Below, piece after piece: positions 1 through 11,600 of a DNA stretch of 64,000 nucleotides (position 1 is the first letter of the stretch; the number at the start of each line of letters is the position of its first letter). Both the position numbers and the translations under genes were made by a program. The stretch covers positions 7,099,536 through 7,163,535 of the forward strand of contig BSQZ01000018.1 in the NCBI GenBank assembly GCA_033239005.1, given 5' to 3'. Source of the DNA: Lamellibrachia satsuma (Eukaryota; Annelida; Polychaeta; Sabellida; Siboglinidae). The notes below the pieces were generated by a model. The model did not search any database and had not been told where the DNA came from. It saw nothing but the letters and a program-made list of their open reading frames with translations.

Positions 1-1803
1 CGATTTCCAATTTGAAACTTCTCCATCTACTACAACTCGTTGTCTTCTGTCAGTCAGCCATTGTTCTATCCAGTCAGTTATGCTATCCCCGATACCATGG
101 GCTTTTAATTTAAGTAGTAATCTTTGATGTGGCACTTTGTCAAAAGCTTTCTGAAAATCTAAGTAGATAATATCTACTGGCGATCCCACGTCTATCCACT
201 TAGTGATTTCTTCCAAAAAACATAACATATTTGTTAAGCATGACCTCGCTTTAAGGAATCCATGTTGAGATGAATTTAATAATTTATGCTTAACGAGGAA
301 GTCCACCATATGGTCTTTAATTAACCTTTCTAATAATTTACAAATCACTGACGTTAAACTCACTGGTCTGTAATTCTCTGACTTATTTCTCGAACCCTTT
401 TTAAATAATGGTATGATGTTTGCTTCTTTCCATTCAAACGGAACAACTCCCTCTTTTAATGACAAGTTAAATACTCTTGCAAGTGGTAGGCTGATTTGCT
501 CTACTGTTTCCATTAGTAATTTTGGAGGAATCCCATCCACTCCCGGTGATTTGTTATCCTTCATTGCCTTTATTTTCTTAGCTACCAATTCTGGAGTTAC
601 AACTAATGGACCTAAATAGTCAGATTTAGCCCCCTGAAATTTAGCATCAGCAACTGGTAATGAACTAATATCTTCTTTGGTAAACACTGAACTGAAGTAA
701 CCATTTAGGTCTTCCGCCATTAAAAACCCCTGTGATATTATATTTCCAGCACTGTCTTCTAGAGGTCCAACCTTGTCTTGTACGTTTTGTTTACTCCTGA
801 CATATGCATAAAAACTCTTGCTGTCATTTTTTATGTTACATGCTAGTTTTTGCTCAAAGCTTCTTTTAGATTGTCTGATTTCAGTTGTAGCTGCATTAAG
901 TGCCTCTTTGTATTTTGCATAGTCTACGTCCTTTCTGGTACGCCTATAAACCCTCCACATAGTTTGTTTTAGCATTATTTTTCTAATAGCCTCTTTTGAC
1001 AAGTGTTTCTTTCTACACCGTTTTCCTTGTTTTTGGAAGGGAACAAATGTATCGATGATACTCTCAATTTCATATTTTAGAATATTCCAACATTCAATTG
1101 CGGTCTTATTCATCAGCATGTTATTCCAATCTAGCTTTGCTAAGTATTTTCTCATATCTTTGTAGTTACCTTTGTGGAAGTTTCTCTTGTACGTTTTCTT
1201 ATTTTTACTTTCTGATTTTACATTGATGTCAAAATGTATTTGATTATGGTCACTATTACCTAATGGTTCAAATATTTTTACATTGTCCACTAATTCTTTT
1301 TGTGATGACAAAACTATATCTAATACATTTTCTCCCCTGGTTGGTTCTAGTACGTGCTGAGTAAGAAAGCTATCCTGGATTAAAAATAGAAATTGTTGGT
1401 CCTCAATCCGTGCTCTCTAGAGAATTCCATTGTATGTGTCCATGGTTAAAATCTCCCATTATGATACATTCCCCTTTACTAACTTCCTTTATAGCGTTTT
1501 TATTTTTGTGTTGTCCTCTTCGTTTATGTTTGGACTTCGGTAAACTAATCCAATAGTTAATTTTGAATTTCCTGAATTTTTTTTGCACCAAACAGCTTCA
1601 TCGCAATCTGCTTCCCTTTCTAGTTTTATTTCATAAGCCTGAATAGATTCTTTAACATATAAAATAACTCCCCCGCCCCTTCTTCCTATTCGATCTTTCC
1701 TAAACATTACATATCCTGTCAGTCCTAATTCAGCATCTGTTATATCTATGTTGGCCCATGATTCAGTTATACCAATTATGTGAGGGTCAATATCTTCTAC
1801 CAT
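1..1803 (-). pseudogene. CR1-like LINE ORF2: endonuclease plus reverse transcriptase, frameshifted, cut by window edge
   Basis: Reading the minus strand, 1,803-1,403 gives an endonuclease/exonuclease/phosphatase domain (segments such as ITESWANI, GLVYRSPN and MGDFNHGHIQWN, where the GDFN box is a hallmark). About 1,380-1 then gives a linker and the N-terminal half of a reverse transcriptase (NKSPGVDGIPPKLL, NYRPVSLTSVICKLLE, then DFQKAFDKVPH near 160). The RT part stays open to the window edge, where the YADD-type active site would lie beyond position 1. Two frame changes (near 1,490 and near 1,400) break the endonuclease, so this copy is dead. It belongs with ORF1 at 1,981-3,138 as one element lying in an intron of the NLR gene on the same strand. 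The CR1-like assignment rests on ORF1 with an esterase domain plus this ORF2 order; the exact clade is inference. Confidence 0.85.
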
Positions 1804-1980
1804 AATGTTTAATTAGTTTTTCTTATTTACTATGCTCCTTGCATTTAAACATACGCATCTATAACCTTTTTCAGAGATGTTTTTCGGATGATTTGATATT
1901 GGTTTATCTGTGCTAGTGGCCTCTTGTTCTGCTTGAGACACCTCTAGGTAACCCCCCTGCACTTCTAGTTTAAAGAATGT

Positions 1981-3138
1981 TTACTTCCAAAAAATATTTG
2001 TCATTGTACCCAAGTCACTATCTACTGCTGCTGAAAGTTTGTCCGTGAATACTGCCGCCCCCTTTCCACTTAAATGAAGCCCATCCTTCATGTACATATC
2101 AGCCCTCCCAACAAAACTTCCCCATAAATCCACAAATCCAACTTCCTCTTCCCTACATAACTTCTGGTCTAACATGTTAATTGCCATCCCCCGACAATTT
2201 CGATATTTGTGACCCCTCCTGCCCATTACAGGTAAAATCCATGACAGTATTACCTGCTCAACCCGCGTCTGTTTTAGTGTTCTGACCAACTGCCTATATT
2301 TCCTAACTATGGCAGTTGTACCCTCCCTCTCTACGTTATTTGTCCCTATGTGTACTAAAACAGATCCACCCTTACCCGAGCCTACAATGTTTTTTACCCT
2401 CTCAGTTATCGCCTCTATTTTGGCTCCAGGCAAGCAGACCACCACATCATCTCCCTTGTTTAAGACTCTGTCGGTCTTCCTAACTATCGAATCCCCCACA
2501 AACACCCTCGCTCTCTTCCTCACCCCCTCTATCACTGCTGCAGAATAACTCTTCCGTTCGATCCCCTCCATCACATTCTGTCCTGACCACTTCCCTCCTG
2601 TCTCCTTCGCTCCTGTCTCCCCCACTTCCCACTCCTTTGCTCTTGTCTCCCCCACTTCCCTCTCCTTCACTCCGGTTGTTTTCCCTCCCGTCTCCCCCAC
2701 TCCCTTCTCCTTCCCTCCTGTCTCCCCTACTCCCCTCTCCTTCGCTCCGGTTGTCTTCCCTCCCGTCTCCTTACATCCTGTCTCCCTACGACCTGTCACC
2801 TTCCCTCCTCTCAGCTTCCTCCCAGGCTGCGGTGAGCTCTCCCTAGCATCTCTTGTGTCTTTCCCCACTTTATCATCTACTGTTCCCCCACCGGAACTAC
2901 TGGCCCAACCCCCCTGTTCCCTTCCCACCATTGCCACAACGAGCAGCCTCAGCTCTTCCAACTCCACCTCTAGTTCCTTCATCTTCGTACATCCCCTACA
3001 CTCAAAACTAAAACTATCTGCCTGGACCTCAGCCCAGGACTTCTCGCACCCAGACTTGACGAAGTCCACCCAGTTACTGCAACTGCCACAAATTAAGTGC
3101 CTTGTGGCCTTTAACTGCCGTTTGCACGGCGCCATCAT
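1981..3138 (-). CDS. CR1-like LINE ORF1: zinc-motif plus SGNH esterase protein (385 aa, open)
   Basis: A 385-residue open frame. The N-terminus has a cysteine cluster (ICGSCSNW ... SGC ... FECRGC, residues about 17-50) like the PHD/zinc-ribbon heads of CR1 ORF1 proteins. Then comes a short coiled-coil-like stretch (MKELEVELEELRLL). Next is a low-complexity K/E/G/T-rich linker of repeated GETGGKE-type units (about residues 95-195). The C-terminal SGNH-hydrolase domain has block I FVGDSIV, the GTNN block (VLVHIGTNNVE) and the DxxH block (KDGLHLSG). In CR1-type LINEs this protein is an RNA-binding/esterase partner of ORF2. The start ATG sits in ATGATGGCGCC; the second Met matches the start of the copy at 55,677. 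The frame is intact, unlike ORF2. The repetitive linker makes a stop-free antisense frame, which I ignore. Confidence 0.85.
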   Translation of the reverse strand: MMAPCKRQLKATRHLICGSCSNWVDFVKSGCEKSWAEVQADSFSFECRGCTKMKELEVELEELRLLVVAMVGREQGGWASSSGGGTVDDKVGKDTRDARESSPQPGRKLRGGKVTGRRETGCKETGGKTTGAKERGVGETGGKEKGVGETGGKTTGVKEREVGETRAKEWEVGETGAKETGGKWSGQNVMEGIERKSYSAAVIEGVRKRARVFVGDSIVRKTDRVLNKGDDVVVCLPGAKIEAITERVKNIVGSGKGGSVLVHIGTNNVEREGTTAIVRKYRQLVRTLKQTRVEQVILSWILPVMGRRGHKYRNCRGMAINMLDQKLCREEEVGFVDLWGSFVGRADMYMKDGLHLSGKGAAVFTDKLSAAVDSDLGTMTNIFWK

Positions 3139-3714
3139 ACAATTTAGTTTTAATTAGTTTGCTACGTTAGCCTTGAATAAGGCTGTTTTTGTGATCAAAA
3201 GAACACTTTAGTCTAATATACTTGCTAACTGTGTCTTCTATTAACCTCGCATGAGAAAAAAAAAAACCTGCCACCTAGCGAATACGGAGAACACTGTGTA
3301 ACAAAACAACGAAGTCAGTGTGTACTAATTTACGCTAAAATTCTGCTGTTAATTCCTTTTTCCCGAAAACGTTTACTACCACTATGTCAGATATTACCTT
3401 ATGTATGTAATTTAAGTAAATAGATCACTTTATCTTATATATATATTAGCCAATGTAAACTATTCACTATGCTATCTCAATTTTCGAATAGTAAACAACC
3501 CTATTATCGCTCGCTGAATTCCCTGACAGAATCCAAAACTAACTTACTCTAAAATACTCCCTCTGACTAATAATTAACAAAACCTGTTTCCTAATATATG
3601 TCTACAATACGTTTGTGTATAATATATATTCAATAGTAATACTTATTCTATTTGATATACCGCGTTTTTCTGTAAATGATCTACACCAAATTCAAGTCGC
3701 TGCACCAAGTCCAA
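3139..3714 (-). mobile_element. 5' UTR of the CR1-like LINE
   Basis: This stretch, read on the minus strand, matches the leader preceding ORF1 of the second copy (54,005-54,260 and 55,353-55,676), with shared runs such as GAATAAGTATTACTATT and AGATAAAGTGAT. The shared sequence starts near 3,714 with CTTGGTGCAGC. This means the element is essentially full length at its 5' end, which is unusual since most LINE copies here are 5'-truncated. No coding potential. Confidence 0.75.
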
Positions 3715-5520
3715 GTAGCCGGAAGTCAAATTGGTCAAAAAGGTCAGTGTAATGGTCAACACTTGTAGTCAATGCGCTGGCGGTACAACACACTGTCTGG
3801 CATGTTCTATTTTGGGTTTCTTTCTTTTCTGTTTTGAATAGTAGGCCTTATGTCAGTAATTGCAAGATTTGTAATGGAAACTCAGAATGTTTAATTTCGT
3901 TTAAAGAATTTCTTAATTATTCAGTTAGAAATGGATTTAGCATATTTTGTAAACTACCTATATATCATGAATTTGCATTAATTTTCTCATTCATTTCATC
4001 CCAAAATCATTTCTCTGTTATCATCCGCTCAAAGTGTTTGACAGTTGTCCCACAAGGTGGCGACACAACTTTTTATTCCAGGTAAGTGCAGCTGGCAACT
4101 TGCCAAACTCACGTTGTTCAGCCCTGCTTGATTTGAACATTGGTTTTACGTTTGATTCAGTAATATATTTTAGTTATCGTGTTTATTGAATTTATTCACA
4201 TTGTTACTCGCAATCATAGTTCATACAGACTATGAAACGTGTTATTATTCAGCAATTATAATATCAATTTATGAATTAATTGTGAATAATATTCACTGAA
4301 TCATCACAGCACATAATATTGATTTAATCATACCTTACAGATAATACACAAATTCTAACAATCCATTTCAATACGATACGATCCTCGTGTTCTTGATCGA
4401 CGGAAAAGTTATGAAACAGACGGTCGTAAAGAGACCTAAAAGGTCAGACATACTTTAGTTTGTTTTCAAGTTATATATATACCAGATTTCCTTATAATAT
4501 CGAGGTCCAGATCCTGTGGACAAACATTCTAGAATCAGTGACGTTACCCGCGGGTGATGTATGGTACAATTTGATTGGTTAGTTTAGAAAGAGGCGGGGA
4601 TTTGATTTTTGGGGAACGCTAGGGGGCACCTTTTGGGGGCCGGCATGCTTGCTGAGATTATTGCATGTATCTTATTTTGATGGTGTATGCTTGCCTAATT
4701 TCATGCTCCTTAATTAATAAATCTAAATGTCATTCTTTGGCCTATTTCAATCTACGCTGGACTTGTGTTGTTATTTTGCAACGATTGTAACACCAATCTT
4801 CAGAAATTCAACTTTCGTTTGTGAAATATCCTCTACAATCGTCTTGAAGCTCGCTCGAAAGACTTACATACATACATACACTTACTGACATACAAACGAA
4901 TGTTTGTATTTTATTTAAATCTATTCCATGTCAATGAACACTTATACCTTATTACGGCAGTATAGCTATCCACTCGATATCTTGTTGACGTCTTAATATT
5001 ATATAAGAACATATGCGGGCACGCCAATAATGTGTAGCTGTGAGCCACAGTGACGTGGATGTTTTGTTTTATTTACAACTATTAAATTGTGCAAACTATA
5101 TATTGGTGTTGTTTTGTTTATGTTTCTCGTGCACTGCCTTAAAACATATGATGCAACGAATCCATGTTTTTTATATATCACATTTTTGAGTCACAATAAT
5201 ACCCATAGACTCATAACACACCTGTGACTTAATAACAAAAATTGCGACACTGCAAAAACAAACTGAACACACAAGTGCTGTTTATAAAACAACATGCAGT
5301 TATCTTATCAGTAGTATGTGCGTATATGTGCATGTGTTATTATCATGTGTTATTACCGGGTCAACAATCAGCAACATGAACAAGAACTACATTTGCATCA
5401 AATGACACTAATAACACAAGGCTGGATAATGTGTGATAGTAATGAGTAACGTCTAAACAGTGCCGCAAGTTTTAAGTTGAACAGAAAGCAGAAGACTGGA
5501 TTGATGTGATAGTTACTTAC
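3715..5520. other. Intron sequence of the NLR gene, nothing recognised
   Basis: AT-rich DNA left of the first LRR exon of gene 2. I see no exon with the 84-87 nt phase-2 pattern here. One short region (4,495-4,640, with CGCGGG and GGGGGCACC) is less AT-rich than its surroundings. Further LRR exons are expected beyond the LINE, to the left of the window. Confidence 0.5.
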
Positions 5521-5604
5521 TCTAACTTCTGAATAGACTTGTTATGCATCAGCCCATCGCACAGTTGCCTCACCAGGTGGACGTCTAACGATGAAAAAGA
5601 CAAG
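5521..5604 (-). CDS. Gene 2, exon 5: first LRR
   Basis: An 84-nt exon between TTCCAG and GTAAGT, phase 2 in and out. It encodes LSFSSLDVHLVRQLCDGL then MHNKSIQKL, the usual last-helix pattern of a ribonuclease-inhibitor-like LRR. The entering split codon AT|C gives Ile and continues the NACHT exon smoothly. Its length equals the B-type LRR exons of gene 1, although its sequence is quite different from them. Confidence 0.75.
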
Positions 5605-8600
5605 CTGGAAGATGAAACAGTACCACAATTATAAGTTCCTTCCCGATCAGCCAACACTAATTAGCTTACTGCTAATGACAAGCCACACCCAACAGCCTAT
5701 TTGTATTTCAAATTGTGTTTTGTCAATGATCACTCAATAAATTCAGGCATCAAACACCTAAATTATCAAGTTGGTAAACTATTTTGATGTCGGTTTTCAA
5801 GAAAATGTAAAGGCAATTGTTACACTAGAAAGAACACTAAGACACAGCTGGGTCATTGTCATTGTGAAAAAGTTGATGTCTCAGAATTTACTTAAATTTT
5901 AGTAAATTCAAATTTTTTTCGTGAAATCTACACCTCAATCGTCTTGCTCAAATTCACTCTACAATTGAATCGTGAAGCCGTTCTCCAAACGTAGCATTTA
6001 ATAAGTAGCTATACCTGAACACTTCTACGAAGGAACCAAGCATTGTGTAAATTATGTCTGAAATACCCTATGATGTAAAAAAAAGCACTTGTTATTTTTA
6101 TCTGTTTTCAGGTGCTTCTAGCTTGAGAAGTTTACAAGCTACATATTGGAACATATTATCTATGCAAAATTCAAGGATTATATGGCAAAGGACAATGGGT
6201 ATACCTGGTGAACGAAAATGGAAAAGAATTTTTTTATTTCTGAGAAGGATTTCGGCAGCCTGTTTTTCATTATTGTGTTACAGTACAATGTCCAAATTGC
6301 ACCATCTATTGTCAGCGATACTGGCATAACCTATTAGTTCAGTAGGCTTCTAGTTGCCATACTTTCAGAATAATTCAGCCTTTTCAACTTTTTCTATATC
6401 TTACAAATTTTCAGCACCCAAAATGAGAATGTGAAACAAGTCATGACTACCATTTTTAACTGTGCATAGTCCTTTGTTATTTGGATATTTGTGGCCAATT
6501 TGGGAGAAATTCACGAGAAAACGCCATTTGGCAGAACAGTAACTTTCAGCTGCAATATAAACTAAATGAGACAGAACCCCATCCTGACACTGTTACATGT
6601 TGTTTAGCTAATAAAGGACTATCCACAGTTCAAAAATGGTGGTCATACGACTTGTCGCACAGTCTCATTTTGGGTGCAGAAATTCGTAAAATATAAAAAA
6701 GGTTAAAGTTAAAGGCTGAATTATTCTGAAAGTATAGCAACTAGCAGCATACCTAACTAATAGGTTATTGCCAGTATCCCTGACAACATATGGTGGCAAA
6801 CTGGACATTGTACTGTAACACAACAATGAAATACACACTGCTGAAATTCTTCTCGGAAAAACAAATTTTCTTTTCCATTTTCGTACACCCAGTACACCCA
6901 TTGTCCCTATCATTCTTGAATTTTCCACCAATATGTCTACATATTCAGCAAATTTCAGATATGTAGCTTGTAAACTTCTCAAGTTAGAAGCACCTGAAAA
7001 CAGATCAAAATAATGGGTGCGTTTTTGGGCTATTACCCCTGTTCACATCATAGGGCGTTACAGACACAATTTGTAAGTACATTCTTAGTACTTTTGCAGA
7101 AGTGCTCAAATATAGCTACTTTTAGTCATTGGTTAAAACTGAAGCAAATTCTGATATATCAACCTTTGAAATTTCCTGAAAATTTGTTGATTTGACATGG
7201 AATGACCCAGCTGTTAGATCACTAATTTAATAAAACACAATTCTAAAAACATAGAATAACATTTTGAATAATGCATGTTGTGGAGTTAGCATTTCATGTT
7301 TTAATTCTTTATAACAGTTTATGATATATAACACGGTATGTTAAAACTAAAGTAACTTCAACTTCTACAATGAAATCATCCTAGTTAGAAACCAATGATC
7401 AATTATTTACACTACCAGCAAATTTGCTTTAACTTTCAAAATCACAATTTCACTATTGAATTTAATTGTTATTGCAAACTACATATTTAAATTTGTCAAC
7501 ACAGATATAAAATGAATAGAAATAAAATTTTGCATGACTTACATGAGGCTGATAATACAGCACTTCGGTTGCATTAAAACCCAATGCAACGACATCATTT
7601 CTGTTGGGGACACTTTGCTGGATTCGATCTCTTCTGGCACCAGATCTACGAGGTCTGGTCTTTGACTCTCGTGTATGATTGTGGTCAGTTGTAATGGGTC
7701 GAACACAACAGCCAGTTTCTCAATGAAGGTGCGACGGTCCAACTGATCTTCGGCTGACTCTAGATGCCTCATGAAATCTGCATTCCGTGGGTCACATAGC
7801 AAGCCACTGATAAATGTGATCAACATCTCATGTTGGCGGACAGACGTCTTATCCGTAATCAGCTTCAGAAGTGCTTCACGTGGTCCTCTCAATAGCCCCA
7901 CAGCTGCAAACATTTCCTGTATGGTCAAGTGTCTGAACGACCAGTATGGTCTATTGAGACCAGGAATGCGGTCCTTCATCACATCTTCTGCCAGGAACCC
8001 TGTGTGTTTGTCTTTGTCACTTATGGGAAACTTTTCAAAGTCTTCTTCATAAATGATGATTCGTCGTTCAGACATTGTGCAGTACTTCGCCAGATCCGCA
8101 TGATTCTTCAAAGAACTGCCCACCTTGTCAAATATCTGCTTTGATTTCATTTGTGTTCTGATGCCTTTCAAAGAAGGGTGAAGTTTCTTGGCAAGGTAAA
8201 CCACTGCATACATATACAGCCGCGTCATGGTATTTATGCTCTCACTGTCAGTGAGTAACATGTCAGAAAGACACACACAGATGATATTGCATAGCAACGG
8301 CACATAACAAAGTGTTTCAAGGTTCACATTGTTCTGAAGATAACGCCGGATGAAGTTCTCTAATTCAGGTTTTTCTCTGCTGAATTCATGAATGTACTTC
8401 TTTATGCTTTCTTGGGGGAAGCCGTACAGTTCTACAGTGCGGTCACATGCAGCTGAAGGAATGTTGTCATTTGGTCTAGAAGTAATTATGACCTTGGCCC
8501 CTGGTAGCATGCCATTGTTCAGAACACTTGAGAGTATTGAGTTCAGTTCAGTCTCCTTGGTGTAATCACGTTCGAGGACTTCCTCATCCAGGTAATTACA

Positions 8601-11600
8601 TTCATCCAGACCTTCTTCCACGATCATCACGTTCGATGAGTTTTCACGGAGGTGTTCAAGTGCTGCAGTCTTTTCTTCTTCAGTCAATTGCAGTCCTTCC
8701 AATAGGAGATTCCCAAGTGTCCACTTTCTATTCTGCTGCAGTTGTCGTAATGTGATAACAAACAAATACTCGATGACATCATTCCAGAGTTCTTTCTCAG
8801 CCCACTGTTTGGCAATCTGCTTAATGAGCGTCGTCTTTCCGATGCCCGCTTTGCCTAAAATCAGGACTTTTCCAGGAGCACATCTGTCATGAAGCTTCTC
8901 AAAGAGTTGTGATATTTGAATTGGTTCAGCTGACTGCATGCTTTGCTGCATTTCTTCTACATCTTGATTACCAAGTGTTTCTGGTAAGTTTATTTTATCG
9001 AACATCTGTAATCGTAGTTCGACAAACATCTCATCAAGAGGGACATGACTGCATGAGTTTGAATCGACTCTGTCTTGGACTGGGACAGTCAGGTCGCTGT
9101 ACATCTTTCGTAATGCTTTCTTCAGTTTTTCTGAAAACAAATATCTGCTAATTAACATGTGCAGCTCAGATATAAATACAAACATTGAGTATGCATGAAG
9201 CATTTGAAAGTTTCACCAATACTTATTTTGTTAGAAAGAAATCCAGCTGTTTCTGTTCATCGGTGCAGAAATTGTATTAATTGTATATGGAAAAACTGTT
9301 CCTGGTCTAAACAAAATGACCCACAGAAACATGCCCACATCGCTCACCATTATCACCAAGTCATGCCACAATGAGAAAGTGACAATAGGAATAAGTCACA
9401 ACTGTTACACTCTTTACTTTACATGGGAATGTGGAACATGTGCATTGAGGGACGGTGAAGGTTCTCAGAAGCCACAACGAAGAACCACACGTTTAGTACA
9501 AGAGCTTCTCAACACCAACATTAAAGCAAGCCTGTTTTTATTAGGGCGTTTTCACGTAAAGGGTACACTTCTAGTCCCACGCAGCCTCAAAAATCTAGAG
9601 TTCTAATTATTTGGTTCATTATTATTGTTAGTATCATTGGGGGGTCTTTTTTATGAGGATATTCCAATGTTTTTCATGGTAAATGCACCATTAAATACTA
9701 ATTGACTTTATGCCATACCTACTACACCAATTTGCAGCAAATTTGTCACGTTTAGTTGATTAGCTGATTGCTGGACAATTTAACAAAATTGGTTGTTGCT
9801 GGATATCTTTCGTCACAGTATTGCAGTGCAGGTTTTAGTACTAACATAAACTGACGTGAGAGCTTCTCAACACCAACATTAAAGCAATCAGTCAAACTAG
9901 ACACCCGGGTGAAGACAACCTCAATAAATACAGATTTGACCAAAAAGAACTCCCACTCTTCTGACAAAGAGGCAAACATCACATATATACAGCCAGGTTG
10001 AAACACTGACATTTGATTGACTGTACCTTCAGCTGGGCCACTGAACAGGCAGATGTTCTAACCAGATGTTCTAACCAGATGTTCTAACCAGAGTGATGCA
10101 AGGTTCTGGTGACTCCTGGACATATCAGTCGGATTAAATCCTACATGAAATTACTGCCGTCTGTACATCAGAAATCTCACAAAGGTACCAAATTGGAATT
10201 TGTGACTCTTGAAATTTAAAGGGAAACAAAAGTCATGGCTTTCGGTCTATGCACTCATAACAGTTACTAAAACATAATAAACTGTAACTACAATTAAGAA
10301 TATCACACCAGTGGTTTAATAGGAAAACTGTGTTGAACACAGCATCTTAATTTATATATATATATATAATTATATATATATATAAATATATATATACACA
10401 CATTTTTTATTTACCTTAGACATCGTCAAGTATAATATATATTATATATATATATAATTATAATTATATAAAGTCATGGTTTTATATAGATACATGTGTA
10501 AAATTATGTTATCATTTGAAGGAGAGTTTGTGATAAGTAGGGCTGAATAATAATGAAAACATGGTTAACTGGTACTGGTGTGTAGCTGGCTGTAATGTAG
10601 CTGGGTGTAATGTAGCTGGGTGTAATGTAGATGGGTGTAATGTAGTTGGGTGTAATGTAGCTGGGTGTAATGTAGCTGGCTGTAATGAAGCTGGCTGTAA
10701 TGTAGCTGGCTGTAATGTAGCTGGCTGTAATGTAGCTGGGTGTAATGTAGCTGGCTGTAATGTAGCTGTAGCTAAGAGGAAATTACTAACTTTACATTTA
10801 TCTTACAGCTGAAGTTGGCAGTGTTTATATCTTGATACAATACAGGTCAGTAATAAGTTATATATTTATATATGTGTTTGGGAAACATTTTCATCTGTAT
10901 TTAATTGTACGTTTTTATTGAACACGAGATGTTCTTTCATTAAATGTTCTACGAGTTCACCCAAACCATGTCTTATAATGATATGCTCTCCTGCTGTCAT
11001 GAAGTATATGTACCTATGTGAATATTATATACTATAAATTTATACATGTGCATATGTAAGAGTGTGCTGATAACTTCTGCTCTCCCTGTATGTATCTGTA
11101 CATTAGCCTTTTTTATGCATATCAGCCGGTAGTGTATAATAACATATCAGCCGGTAGTGTATAATATACTGTATTACAAGTTGGGGCCATTTTTGCTATG
11201 TTTAATAGAATAATGCCACTTTGACCACAATCTGAAGAATCATAAAAGATATCGATATTGTAAACCACTATCAATTAGTTCGCAGATTGAGTGCAAATAA
11301 CGTAACTGGGTGAAAAAACCTGACTTTCGATAGGCGGCAGGACACGCCCACTTGGGAGAGTGCTCCACAACACAGCTTGTGGTATCTGTAGATTGTTAGC
11401 TGTGTTCATTAATCCCCTCAACTCAGGCACACGATAATATTATGAAGGTGATATGTCTCTTTTCTTCAAATGTTCTACTAACTGTTCAAAGTTGCCAACT
11501 TGTGTTGAGAAACGTGTGAAATCATGGGCGGATCCAAACTCTGAAAAGGGGTGTCCAGTTTCCCAACAGGACACAAGGTGGCAGCACCTCTACTCATTAA

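Noticed and set aside
2309..3157. Plus-strand Ser/Pro-rich frames
   Set aside because: Antisense of LINE ORF1 with its repetitive linker.
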